NCBI GenBank assembly: GCA_004145795.1
Contig: SEIO01000011.1
Location: 1-64,000 of the forward strand
Reading direction: 5' to 3'
Length of the DNA stretch: 64,000 bases
Origin: Lentibacillus lipolyticus
GTDB lineage: Bacteria > Bacillota > Bacilli > Bacillales > Amphibacillaceae
The notes under the pieces were generated by a model that was not told the DNA's origin, did not search any database, and saw nothing but the letters and a program-made list of their open reading frames with translations. The translations under genes and the position numbers were made by a program. Positions 8,804 through 17,570 of the stretch are shown here, in pieces (the stretch's first letter is position 1; each line of letters starts with the position of its first letter).

Positions 8804-9289
8804 CTGGCAGAGCACTACAATCTGGTAAGGTATGGTCTGGGATGGGATGCTTTTGGTTGAAGGGCCGTAGACGACGACTAAATGGTGGCCGGCGGGATCC
8901 TCCATAAAGGCTTGCCCGTTGGTTGTCACAATCTGGGTAGAAAAATCCAGATTTAATGCTAGCCAATTGTCCTCGCTTACAAGTTGTGTATCAAAATAAC
9001 TCACTTTCACTTGGCGGTCGGCGTGCTCTTTCACCATGACAAGGGCTGGGTATTGGGGTGGATAAATCATGATCATCGGTGCGTTGGCATCGTAATAACC
9101 GGTTACAATATTACCAACAGCCATCATCTCCTGATTGAGAACATACGTATCCGGACTGACGATAAAATGAGCTAGAGCACCTTCTTCATTTTGCAGCTCA
9201 AACATTTGTAAACAACCATCTCGAAAATCACCGCTTGCAACATTCTGAATGCCAATAACTCTGCCCGTAAACGATCCAAATGAAATCAT
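8801..9289 (-). CDS. Conserved hypothetical protein
   Basis: 162 aa, cytoplasmic, with no signal peptide or membrane segment. It is a compact beta-rich looking protein with the features SFTGRVIGIQ, DGCLQMFELQNEEG and VVVYGPSTKSIPSQTIP. It is not assigned to a family. The ATG at 9289 has a ribosome site (AAAAGGGG) upstream. The C-terminal five codons run into the 21-bp repeat array, so the original 3' end may have been altered by the repeat. It could be a small ligand-binding or stress protein; I do not assign a function. Confidence 0.6.
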   Translation of the reverse strand: MISFGSFTGRVIGIQNVASGDFRDGCLQMFELQNEEGALAHFIVSPDTYVLNQEMMAVGNIVTGYYDANAPMIMIYPPQYPALVMVKEHADRQVKVSYFDTQLVSEDNWLALNLDFSTQIVTTNGQAFMEDPAGHHLVVVYGPSTKSIPSQTIPYQIVVLCQ

Positions 9290-9334
9290 GCTGTCGCCCC
9301 TTTTCTTTAAAATGGTCTACAGCATAATATGCAC

Positions 9335-9381
9335 GGTGCCTGGCACTGACACTATTCAGAATTGTGTCAGTGCCAGGCACC
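9335..9381. repeat. Family A palindrome
   Basis: GGTGCCTGGCAC and GTGCCAGGCACC arms flank an ACACTATTCAGAATTGTGT core. It lies between two - strand genes (hypothetical and M20 peptidase) and probably ends transcription of the M20 gene. Confidence 0.7.
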
Positions 9382-9385
9382 ATCT

Positions 9386-10552
9386 TTACCTTCCTTCCAC
9401 GAACGTAATAAAAATTCCCGCCACTTTTTCTATGGATGGCAGATGAATAGATTCATTTCGTTGATGAGCCATTTCTTCCTTTCCCGGTCCAAGAATGAGA
9501 AACGGTATGTTTAATTGTGGAATTAACTGGGATGCATCTGTATAGAATTGCAGCCCTTTTACACTTTGGTCGTAGTCTAATTCCCGGAAAATATGCTGCA
9601 TGTCTTTAACTAGCTGATGGTTTTCTTCTGTGGCAACAGCAGGACGGTTATTCTCCACTTGAATATTGAATCGCAGCCCTGGTTTATTTTTTTCCATATT
9701 CTCTACTATGTTTTCTGCCGTATGAATAACTTCTTCATGATCAATATTCGGGGTGGTCCGAATATCCACCGTTACCAGCGCGTCATTCGGAATAATATTT
9801 GTTTTGATCCCGCCTTTTAGTTGGTTAATAGAAAAAGTTGTTTTTCCAAGTAACGGATCTTCATAAGACATATCAATAGACTGTTTTAGCTTTTCCGTAA
9901 AAAGAATCCCCTGCTCTACTGCGTTAATCCCAAGGTCTGGCCTAGATCCATGAACGGATTTCCCAGTCACACGGATGGAAAGCCACAGTGCACCTTTTTC
10001 ACAGATTCCAATCATTTCTTTCGTCGGTTCAGGAACAATCATTTCTTCCACGTCATCCAAATATCCGTGTTCACGCATACTGATGGCACCCATTCCACCA
10101 GATTCTTCATCCGCGGTGAAACAGAATTTGAGCGTTTTTGGCGGCACGATTTCCTTCTCCAGAAAATACAAAGCTGTCACGATCATGGCAGTGACGCCAC
10201 CCTTCATGTCGGCAGCTCCTCGTCCATGCAGCATATCATCTTCATCTATAACCGCATCATGTGGCGAGTGTTCCCATTCCCCAGCATCTGGTACAGGAAC
10301 AGTATCCATATGACCAACAAAAGCGAGCGCACGATTCCTTATCTTTCCGGGAATTGTGATTACTAAGGATCCTCTATTTTTCCCGTGATCAATGATGTGG
10401 TAATCAAGTCCTTGTTTCGGAAAAAACGCTAGGATAGCTTGAATAGCCTCCATTTCATTGCCCGGAAGGTTGGTCGTATTCGTTTGCACCAACTTTGCTA
10501 AAATATCTTTGTATCTTTTATCGGATAGAAATTCACTTATTTTATATTCCAC
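9386..10552 (-). CDS. M20-family metallopeptidase/deacylase (ArgE/DapE/ACY1 type)
   Basis: About 388 aa. Metal-site motifs of the M20 family are visible: FVGHMDTVPV, GRGAADMKGG and DEESGGMG, followed by a dimerisation domain near 175-290. The family hydrolyses N-acyl amino acids or dipeptides in the cytoplasm using two zinc ions. The frame can start with GTG at 10561 directly after GGAAG, but a GTG at 10552 has better spacing (8 nt), so I chose it. It ends 50 bp from the SSS symporter stop and shares its direction, suggesting uptake of a peptide or acyl amino acid followed by hydrolysis. The substrate is unknown. Confidence 0.85.
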   Translation of the reverse strand: MEYKISEFLSDKRYKDILAKLVQTNTTNLPGNEMEAIQAILAFFPKQGLDYHIIDHGKNRGSLVITIPGKIRNRALAFVGHMDTVPVPDAGEWEHSPHDAVIDEDDMLHGRGAADMKGGVTAMIVTALYFLEKEIVPPKTLKFCFTADEESGGMGAISMREHGYLDDVEEMIVPEPTKEMIGICEKGALWLSIRVTGKSVHGSRPDLGINAVEQGILFTEKLKQSIDMSYEDPLLGKTTFSINQLKGGIKTNIIPNDALVTVDIRTTPNIDHEEVIHTAENIVENMEKNKPGLRFNIQVENNRPAVATEENHQLVKDMQHIFRELDYDQSVKGLQFYTDASQLIPQLNIPFLILGPGKEEMAHQRNESIHLPSIEKVAGIFITFVEGR

Positions 10553-10611
10553 TTCATTCACCTTCCTACACTAAGTCTTAACTTCTTTAAATATCATTTT
10601 CCCTCAGCTAT

Positions 10612-12093
10612 TTATGCTTCTTCCATTTCATCAATGTTGACGTATTGTTCTACCGTATCGACTTTCTGCGGCATGGTTGCATAACTAACAGCTACAAATA
10701 CTGCAATATTTGCTATTAAGCCAAGAATCCCTGCATGTATATCCAGTGGGGTGTTGGTTTGGATCATCTGAAAATATATATTAACAACAAACCCAGTTAA
10801 CAACCCAGCAATCACGCCCGGAGCAGTGGCCCTTTTCCAATACAATGCACTGTACACACCAGGAGCAAACTGAACAATTGACCCATAAGCACCCGCTAAT
10901 AAGGCAATTAGCCCTTGACCACCAAACACTGCAACGAAATAAGCCAGTGCACCGACCATGACAACAGCTGTTCGCATAATAAGTAGAACTGTTTTATCCG
11001 ATAAATCCTTCTTTATATTCCGGATAACGCCATCGGTAAACTCGAGCGAAGCACTATGCGTAATAACATCCGATGATGACATCGCAGCCGCTAGTGCAGC
11101 AGCACCTACAAGTCCATACACCACACCTGGTAAGTCCAGTACCGTTGTCACAAGATAAGGTAAAATTTGATCAGGGTCTCCAAGTTCATTCACACTAATA
11201 ACACTGACCCCTGCAAAGCCCACCAAAAGTAATGGTAATAGGAACAAGGTAAATATAGGATAAGCTAAAACCGTCTGCTTAATTGCCTTTGGTCCTGATG
11301 AATAGGAACGCGAAAATAGATGCGGCCACATTAACAACCCAAGTCCAGAAACGATAATTAAGGTGGTAAAGGCCATGGGGGACATTGTTGACCCTTCTAC
11401 CCCAATTTCCAAAAAACCAGGCTTATTATCGATTATATTCTGAAACATCGACTTCGTACTTCCATGCAATTTATTAACAACCATAATTCCAACCGTCCAA
11501 GAAACAACTATCATTAAAAACCCTTGAAACACATCGGACCAAGCTGCCGCCCGAAGTCCTCCGGTCGCCACATAAATAACAACAATAGCATAAGCGATCA
11601 ACGCACCAAGCCAGAATGGGATTCTTCCCTCTGTCATAACATCAAAAATAATCGCCATGCCTTTTATCTGGATAGCCAAGTATTGAATAAAAGCAAAAAA
11701 AGATATGATCCCAATTAACATAGATAACGGCTTACTTTCAAACCGCCCTTTTAGAAAACCAACAAGTGAGTAGAGACCAAGTTTTCTACCTATTTTCCCA
11801 ATTTTAGGCCCTGTAAAATACCAAGGGACAATTCCAAAAACTAAATAGGCCAGGATATACAATGCAGGTGCCCCCCTGGAGAAGGCCCATCCTGGTGCGC
11901 CTAAAAATGCAAAGGCACTAAATATAGCACCTCCCATTAAAAACCAGGTGACAACTAAATTTAAATTCCTTCCAGCCACGGTAAATTCAGTCAACGAGCT
12001 CGAATCTCTTCCCCGTCCAGATAATATTCCAATGCCCAAAGCAATAATTAAGTAGCCGATCATCATAACTAAAGCATATTGCCACTGCTCCAT
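10612..12093 (-). CDS. Sodium:solute symporter (SSS family)
   Basis: 493 aa with about 13 hydrophobic segments. The SSS-type motif GRGRDSSSLTEFTVAGRNLN follows the first membrane helix, and later helices hold AAAMSSSDVITHSAS. It resembles Bacillus YhjB. The ATG follows GGGGAGGTAG and lies 3 nt after the DUF3311 stop codon, so the two genes are translationally close. Probable role: sodium-driven uptake of an organic acid or amino-acid-like solute feeding the downstream M20 enzyme. Confidence 0.9.
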   Translation of the reverse strand: MEQWQYALVMMIGYLIIALGIGILSGRGRDSSSLTEFTVAGRNLNLVVTWFLMGGAIFSAFAFLGAPGWAFSRGAPALYILAYLVFGIVPWYFTGPKIGKIGRKLGLYSLVGFLKGRFESKPLSMLIGIISFFAFIQYLAIQIKGMAIIFDVMTEGRIPFWLGALIAYAIVVIYVATGGLRAAAWSDVFQGFLMIVVSWTVGIMVVNKLHGSTKSMFQNIIDNKPGFLEIGVEGSTMSPMAFTTLIIVSGLGLLMWPHLFSRSYSSGPKAIKQTVLAYPIFTLFLLPLLLVGFAGVSVISVNELGDPDQILPYLVTTVLDLPGVVYGLVGAAALAAAMSSSDVITHSASLEFTDGVIRNIKKDLSDKTVLLIMRTAVVMVGALAYFVAVFGGQGLIALLAGAYGSIVQFAPGVYSALYWKRATAPGVIAGLLTGFVVNIYFQMIQTNTPLDIHAGILGLIANIAVFVAVSYATMPQKVDTVEQYVNIDEMEEA

Positions 12094-12096
12094 AAA

Positions 12097-12312
12097 CTAC
12101 CTCCCCTTCCTACGTTCAGGATCAATAAAATAAAAAATGAGTATGACAAAGAATGTGATAAAAGTCCACAGACAAACCCAAAATAGTGAAAACGGCAACC
12201 CTAAAATCAAAGGGATCGGTCTGTTAGCAACTTCAAACAAAGGAAAAATAAAAGGTAACAGCAAAAATAGCATAGAAATCCAATACGCTCTTTGAAACTT
12301 TTTTTTACTCAT
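12097..12312 (-). CDS. Small membrane protein, DUF3311 (YhjC-like)
   Basis: 71 aa with two hydrophobic helices (about 11-30 and 36-62), a basic N-terminus (MSKKKFQRAYW) and a charged C-terminus ending DPERRKGR. The size and P-F-FN/VANRPIP region match DUF3311 proteins, which pair with SSS symporters as in B. subtilis yhjC-yhjB. It has a strong ribosome site, AAAGGAGG. It is probably an accessory subunit; no mechanism is known to me. Confidence 0.8.
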   Translation of the reverse strand: MSKKKFQRAYWISMLFLLLPFIFPLFEVANRPIPLILGLPFSLFWVCLWTFITFFVILIFYFIDPERRKGR

Positions 12313-12415
12313 GTCCCAACCCTCCTTTTAAAATCTACCAGTAAACTGAATTTACTGAATTGAAATGGTTCTTAATTATCTTATGTTTGTCTATAGAATT
12401 TTAAAACTATAAGTT

Positions 12416-12446
12416 AGTGCCAGGCACCCAAACAATTCTGAAAAGG
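12416..12446. repeat. Half copy of the family A palindrome
   Basis: agtgccaggcacccaaacaa followed by ttctgaaaagggtgggg keeps the left arm and core but the right arm is replaced by a G-rich tract, a pattern also seen at 62518 and 63213. Confidence 0.6.
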
Positions 12447-12487
12447 GTGGGGGAAAATTATTTTTCTTTTAATTTAGGTGAAAATAG

Positions 12488-12525
12488 AAAAAGAGTTATG
12501 CCATATAAGACATAACTCTTTTTCT
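12488..12525. terminator. Bidirectional terminator
   Basis: AAAAAGAGTTATG and CATAACTCTTTTT pair around a short loop, with A- and T-runs on either side. It lies downstream of the OpuAC-like gene on the - strand. Confidence 0.75.
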
Positions 12526-12615
12526 TGTGATATTCGATTGCAGGAGGGAAACATCTTCCACCCATTCAATAATATTCAATGGAAGTAGCAGGTACGCAGT
12601 CTGGCCATAGAGCCC

Positions 12616-13599
12616 TTAAATGGCTTTTTTCACTTTTTCAGCTACGTCTTCGGGTACCCATTCCGTCCAAAGGGCTTCTTTTTCTTTTAGAAACTTCATG
12701 GCAGCTTCATGTGCGGATGCATCCTCATTTTGCATATAGTTGAGTGCTTCATTCGCTATCTTACTGGACGTTTGATAGTTTTTGAGAAATTCAGCTACCT
12801 TAGGTGCTCGTTCGGGCAGGCTTTTGTGCGAGACAATCTCGACATCCTGTGTTGCGAGTGCTGACAATGGTGTATCTTTTTTCTCGAGTAATGGTGTCAT
12901 ATCGTATTTTCCCATTATCCAGTTCGGTTCATAGTTGTAACCGACCCACGGTTCACCATTTTTATACGCATCAGCAAGCGACGCATTAATTGCTGCTTCG
13001 GAACCCGGACGGAAATAATTGTACTGCTCGTCCAACCCGTACACTTTCAACGTTTCGAATGTCAGCTCGCTGACTTCCCATCCCGGAATAGCTCCGATGA
13101 TGCGGCCTTTTTCTTTATCCTCAGGATCCTGAAATAAGTCCTTATAGTCTGCCAAATCCGGAATATACTTCAAATCCGGCGCCATAGGTTCAATCCCTCT
13201 TTCCGGGTCACCCTCAACGACATATGTAGGCACATACAGGCCCTGATAGTTGTCATCAAAGTTGACAGACAATTTAACGTAATCGCCGCTTTCAATCCCC
13301 TCCGTATAAGCTTCTTTATTATTCTGCTTCCATAGTTCCATATGGACATCAATATCCCCTTCACGGAGCCCAGTTAATATGGCAGCCGCGGAGCCTTTAC
13401 GCTGTTCCGTCTCATAACCATAACCCTTCTCAATGATGGTACCGGCAATTTCATTATGGAAACGAAGACTGGCCCAACTCTCATCCGCAAAAATAATCGG
13501 TTCTTTTTCATCACCGGATGCCTCACCGCTGCATCCGCCAAGAATCGTCATGGCGGTTAGTAATAAAATTCCGATAAATAATAATGGTTTTTGTTTCAA
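12616..13599 (-). CDS. OpuAC-like glycine betaine/proline betaine binding lipoprotein (first copy)
   Basis: 327 aa. A lipoprotein signal with lipobox ILGGC places the mature Cys at about 22, anchoring it outside the membrane. An OpuAC domain follows (ADESWASLRFHNEIAGTII ... DIDVHMELWKQN, later PGSEAAINASLADAYKNGEP). Tryptophans typical of quaternary-ammonium cages are present. Start is TTG at 13599 after GAGGAGGC. Neither a permease (OpuAB) nor an ATPase (OpuAA) gene is adjacent, so it must work with a distant transporter or as a sensor. It faces away from the second OpuAC-like gene. Confidence 0.85.
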   Translation of the reverse strand: MKQKPLLFIGILLLTAMTILGGCSGEASGDEKEPIIFADESWASLRFHNEIAGTIIEKGYGYETEQRKGSAAAILTGLREGDIDVHMELWKQNNKEAYTEGIESGDYVKLSVNFDDNYQGLYVPTYVVEGDPERGIEPMAPDLKYIPDLADYKDLFQDPEDKEKGRIIGAIPGWEVSELTFETLKVYGLDEQYNYFRPGSEAAINASLADAYKNGEPWVGYNYEPNWIMGKYDMTPLLEKKDTPLSALATQDVEIVSHKSLPERAPKVAEFLKNYQTSSKIANEALNYMQNEDASAHEAAMKFLKEKEALWTEWVPEDVAEKVKKAI

Positions 13600-14138
13600 A
13601 AAAACGCCTCCTCTTGTTTTGTTTCCTTTCTATTCGAGCACCTGCCACAGCTATCCCGGGGATTGCGCTAGTGTTCACACCAATTCCCCACTTCAAGCGT
13701 CGGCTAAGTGGCGGGTCGTTCAAAGGAATCATCCCCTTCATTCCCCGATTTCTTCAACACCATCCGCCGCTGGCCCAGATAAAACATGGACACGCAAAAT
13801 GAAGCCGATCAATTTCTCTTCCTCATTCGCGATTGCCAAATATCCACTTGTTAACAATCCGACAATATTAATATTAATAGATAGAATAGTTTCTATCAAA
13901 TGGCAAATTCATTGATTTACAGCAATCAGAAGAGATATAACGTTATGATATCAAAAGAAAACACGAATACTTGCATATATTTCTTTAATAATCTGTATAT
14001 CGACGAATCCTATGACAATAGACCGGATTTATCTCACGTTTGATGGAGACACTTCCATTTCTGCATGAACGCCCTGTCGCTAGGGGAATAAGTACCGCCA
14101 CAACCGACTAACATTCATATCTTTGAATTGGTGCATTG
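13600..14138. other. Intergenic region between divergent OpuAC-like genes
   Basis: No intact gene. On the - strand about 13740-13905 reads as a possible C-terminal coding remnant (SGYLAIANEEEKLIGFILRV then HVLSGPAADG, stop at about 13740). I could not assign it. Longer + strand frames across it look like shadows. Confidence 0.35.
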
Positions 14139-14167
14139 TTGACAATATTTAATTTGATGTTAAGATA
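14139..14167 (+). promoter_or_regulatory. Probable sigma-A promoter of the second OpuAC-like gene
   Basis: A consensus TTGACA (14139-14144) is followed 16 bp later by TAAGAT. The gene starts about 115 bp downstream. Confidence 0.5.
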
Positions 14168-14282
14168 TTTATGTAAGTTTCATAGAAAAGCGTCACGATT
14201 TGTCATCAAACCAAAGAGCAGCATCTCAGTGACCAATCTACTTATTTAAATGAGAATATTCGCTTTAGGGAGTGGAAAAACA

Positions 14283-15218
14283 ATGTATCGAAACGGAAAA
14301 ATGTATATCGTATTTCTAGCATTTGTTATACTGCTCAGCATAGCGCTATCCGCCTGTGGCTCAAGCAGTGATGGCAATGCCGAGAGCAGTGAGAGCAGCG
14401 CAAACAGTGAAAGCGGTGCAAACCTCGGTGACAAAGACATTACCATCCCATACGTTTCCTGGGCTGGATGTGTTGCCGGTACAAATGTTATCAAAACAGC
14501 CCTGGAAGATGTAGGCTACGATGTTACGATTAAACAAGTCGGCAAAGGTGCGATGTTTACGTCAATTGCTGAAAAAGATGCCGATGCGATGATGTGTACA
14601 TGGCTTCCTAACAACGCCATCCATCTTTGGGACAAATACAAAGACGATCTGGTGAAACTGAATAAAACCATTGAAACTGCCCCAATTGGCCTTTATGTAC
14701 CTACATATATGGACGTTGATTCTATTGGAGATCTCAAAGGCAATGAGAAGGTTGGTAATGGAGCGGACTGGACAATCACAGGCAATGACCCTGGTTCCGG
14801 CAATGTCGAACTCAGCAAACGAGCGTTGAAAAAATACGGCCTCGACAAATGGGAAGTACAGACAAGTTCGGACTCAGCTATGGTCGCCACTCTTGGTAAA
14901 ATGGTAGAACAACAAAAGCCCGTGATTACGACATTATGGAAACCACATTATGCCTTTGGGAAGTATGATCTGAAAATGTTAAAAGACCCAAAGAATGTAT
15001 ACGGAGATCCAGACAGCATCTGGACGGTATCACGGGAAGGTTTGAAAGAAGACTCACCGGCAGCATACAAAATCTTAAAGCAATTTGATTGGACATATGA
15101 CGAAATGAACGAGGTCATGGTCAATATCAGAAATGGCACAGATCCGGAAGAAGCAGGCAAAGAGTTTGTTAAGGATCATCCAGAACTCGTTGAAGAATGG
15201 AAAAAAGGCGTAGAATAA
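14283..15218 (+). CDS. OpuAC-like glycine betaine-type binding lipoprotein (second copy)
   Basis: 311 aa from the ATG at 14283, 7 nt after AGGGAGTGG; an in-frame ATG at 14250 lacks a ribosome site. A lipobox LSAC (Cys about 24) is followed by a Ser/Asn-rich linker and an OpuAC domain (VSWAGCVAGTNVIKTALE, CTWLPNNAIHLWDKYK, later TTLWKPHYAFGKYDLK). It is divergent from the 12616-13599 protein and has different ligand-site segments, so it may bind another betaine. No partner permease or ATPase lies nearby. A strong hairpin terminator follows. Confidence 0.85.
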   Translation: MYRNGKMYIVFLAFVILLSIALSACGSSSDGNAESSESSANSESGANLGDKDITIPYVSWAGCVAGTNVIKTALEDVGYDVTIKQVGKGAMFTSIAEKDADAMMCTWLPNNAIHLWDKYKDDLVKLNKTIETAPIGLYVPTYMDVDSIGDLKGNEKVGNGADWTITGNDPGSGNVELSKRALKKYGLDKWEVQTSSDSAMVATLGKMVEQQKPVITTLWKPHYAFGKYDLKMLKDPKNVYGDPDSIWTVSREGLKEDSPAAYKILKQFDWTYDEMNEVMVNIRNGTDPEEAGKEFVKDHPELVEEWKKGVE

Positions 15219-15251
15219 AAAGGCGCGCTGCATAAGCGGTGTTAGTAACGG

Positions 15252-15288
15252 GTGCGCCTGCCGAGCTAGTTCGGCAGGCGCACTTTTT
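15252..15288 (+). terminator. Rho-independent terminator
   Basis: GTGCGCCTGCCGA (15252-15264) pairs with TCGGCAGGCGCAC (15271-15283), followed by TTTTT. Confidence 0.9.
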
Positions 15289-15451
15289 AATATTTCAGCT
15301 TGACCAAACCCTAGCCGTCGTCCTGCAATTTCTTCCTGGCATGCCCCCTCCTCTTTAGTTTTCAAACTTCCAACCCCCACATGTTTCATTTCCTATGTTA
15401 GGTGGAATGCTGTATACAAAAGTGAACCTTGAATAGGAAAGGATGTCACAG

Positions 15452-15808
15452 ATGCTAGAAATAAAAGGTGAGAAAAAAGGCGAAATGTTGGAAGTGACGA
15501 CTGAGGGCACAGCAACACAGGACGATTTGCAAAAATTTGAGGAGGCCTTAAAGACGAAGAAGCTTCAAGAAGAACCCCTCAACATTTTATTTATTTTCAA
15601 AAATATTGAAGATAACACCCCAGAAGCACTGCCGAAAGCCTGGAAAATCATTACCCATCTGAAAAGCATAAATAAAAGCGCCATTGTGGCAGATGAGACG
15701 TTTGTAGGCCTTAACGAAACGATTGAAAAACTCATACCGGGTGTAGAAGTAACCCAGTATCCACTGCAAGAACTGGAAGCAGCAAGAGAATGGCTTCGTG
15801 GAAGTTAA
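15452..15808 (+). CDS. SpoIIAA-like STAS-domain protein
   Basis: 118 aa. The pattern MLEIKGEKKGEMLEVTTEG, LNILFIFKNIEDNTPEALPK, SAIVADETFVGLNETIEKL and a C-terminal amphipathic helix matches the SpoIIAA-like (DUF3478/STAS_2) family. These are small cytoplasmic proteins of unclear role, some linked to lipid or membrane binding. ATG at 15452 lies 9 nt after GGAAAGG; ATG at 15443 is too close. It is monocistronic. Confidence 0.75.
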   Translation: MLEIKGEKKGEMLEVTTEGTATQDDLQKFEEALKTKKLQEEPLNILFIFKNIEDNTPEALPKAWKIITHLKSINKSAIVADETFVGLNETIEKLIPGVEVTQYPLQELEAAREWLRGS

Positions 15809-15894
15809 AAAAATGCCATTTTCAGATAGTGTTTGAGAACTCGAAGCGCAGGGAGAACGGATTTCGTTCTTCCTGTTTTTTGTTCTGGATGTTT

Positions 15895-16176
15895 CCCCTT
15901 CCATTTGTGCCGTTAATGCAATAAACGTTTAATAGACCGTCCCCCTTCCAGCTGACATCGGTAGTGATTCCCTGGAAGAAATATGGGAATAAAGGTTCTA
16001 ATCTTACATAAAAAATAGCAGTTAGTTGCATAGGCTTTACGTGCAGGCCTGCGTGACTTCCAACATAAATGAACATACAGCGCCATAAAGCGACTATCTG
16101 CCAGGCCAAAATGGGACGCGACGTTTTTCGTCATCCCAATCACTGCATGTTTGACAGCAGTATACGCCCAGCCCAC
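15895..16176 (-). pseudogene. Short-chain dehydrogenase remnant
   Basis: The - strand segment beginning MGWAYTAVKHAVIGMTKN matches the active-site helix of short-chain dehydrogenases (Y-x-x-x-K then HAVIGxTK). After about 25 residues the frame loses similarity and frames shift, so only a decayed piece remains. The original substrate cannot be told. Confidence 0.5.
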
Positions 16177-16245
16177 CGTGGCCTCTAGTTTTTCCAGTGA
16201 TCGACGGTGATTCCCAAATAACCTTCGACACTATTGCACATTTTT

Positions 16246-16259
16246 ATTGCCCGGGCAAT
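16246..16259. promoter_or_regulatory. Perfect 14-bp palindrome ATTGCCCGGGCAAT
   Basis: The palindrome lies in gene-free DNA between the dehydrogenase and amidase remnants. It may be a leftover operator. There is no other support. Confidence 0.2.
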
Positions 16260-16572
16260 ATTTAGGGAAATATGTCATTGAAACGGGCGTTGGAAAAAAT
16301 TAAGTCAACGATTATCAAAAATAGTCAAGTGTTGAAATAAGAGTCTTTTGAGCAAATTCCCGATGTTATTTTCATAGAAACTAAGGAATAATACATCCAT
16401 ATAAAAAAATCTCAATTAGTGAAGTAACTTTCACCATATTTATATCAATAATAATCGTAAGCAGCACCGTCAATAACAAATTAAGCTACTAACTGCTTTT
16501 TAATACTTTGTTGGAGATTATGGAAACGAATTCCTTAGCACCCAAAACGATTGCTGAAATAAGGAATGATAT

Positions 16573-17000
16573 TCATCTATACGAATTCCTTCGTCTTTTT
16601 GTGGTATCGTCGGAATGAAGCCTACATAAGGATTGATCAATCAAGAAGGAATCTACCCTTTGGCTCAGTCTCTAGACACTACTGGACCTATGACAATAAC
16701 CCTGAATGCATTACAGGAAACCCGTGCGACTGAGCAACGGAAAATCTGTAAAACGCGAAGATTATACACGCTTACAGGGGAGATTGTAAGCAGGATGAAA
16801 ATTGGCATACCTTATTCATTTTTCTTTAATAATATTGATTTAGAAACAGAAAAGGCTTTAAAAGTAACAATGAACACGCTTAGGGATTTAGGCAGTGATT
16901 TGAGTGGTATCCATCTTTCGAATATGGAAGGTTTTTTGAAGCCCAAAAAGGGAACAAATACAGCCCCCCCCAAAAGAAAAGCCCTACACATAATTCTAAC
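16573..17000 (+). pseudogene. Amidase-signature family remnant
   Basis: Reading + gives SIRIPSSFCGIVGMKPT, then an in-frame TAA, then INQEGIYPLAQSLDTTGPMT and later IGIPYSFFFNNIDLETEKAL. These match consecutive segments of amidase-signature enzymes and align by eye with the intact amidase at 30067-31452 (IRIPSAYNGIVGMKPT, LDHTGPMT). The catalytic Ser/Lys part is missing upstream, so the gene is dead. Confidence 0.75.
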
Positions 17001-17028
17001 ACGAGTTAAACCCGCAGACCTATTTTGA

Positions 17029-17570
17029 ATTTATAACATACAAAACCCTGCATAAGGATTATCTGAAAATCAAGAGTTTGTATGTGAAGAGGAATCGAGC
17101 GTGGCTTTACACATGAGCAACTAAGAGAAACGGCTGGCATGGATGATAAACACTGGGGGAATTGGGTGTCAGTAAAGAACACTCATTCAAAACCATATGT
17201 TAGATCAGTGAGCCCTTAAAGTATGTAAATCAGTTGATTGGCGACTCCCTGGCCGCACCACACCCCAAAATCCACCCAAACGAGAAAAATCTCCATGAAC
17301 TATATTAAAGATGGGTGCGTTTTATGAACAAATCATCTTCAACCCGCTATCAAGCCTTGCTATAGCAAGGCTTGCACACGTTAATGTATGTCAACAATAG
17401 AAACGGCCGACAAACGACATTCTCCGTCCCTGCCAGCCCTATCGAACTGAAGTCCGGTATTAAAGGCACAAACTCCAAACGGGCCCACAACAAACTGCAG
17501 GAAAAAGCAGATCTGTTTTGATTGCATAATTTTACTCTTCATCACATCAACTATCCCGGAAAAATCCACT
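17029..17570. other. Gene-poor stretch with a palindrome
   Basis: It contains a perfect 22-bp palindrome (17346-17367, arms AAGCCTTGCTA). A + strand frame ends about 17520 with TFSVPASPIELKSGIKGTN. I recognise no gene. It is probably decayed coding DNA. Confidence 0.3.

Noticed and set aside
8521-8966. Open frames of Ala-Arg-Val type on both strands across the 21-bp array
   Set aside because: They arise because 21 bp is a multiple of three; no ribosome site and no protein-like composition outside the repeats.
13433-13915. Plus-strand frame of 160 aa
   Set aside because: Overlaps the first OpuAC-like gene; composition is that of an antisense shadow.
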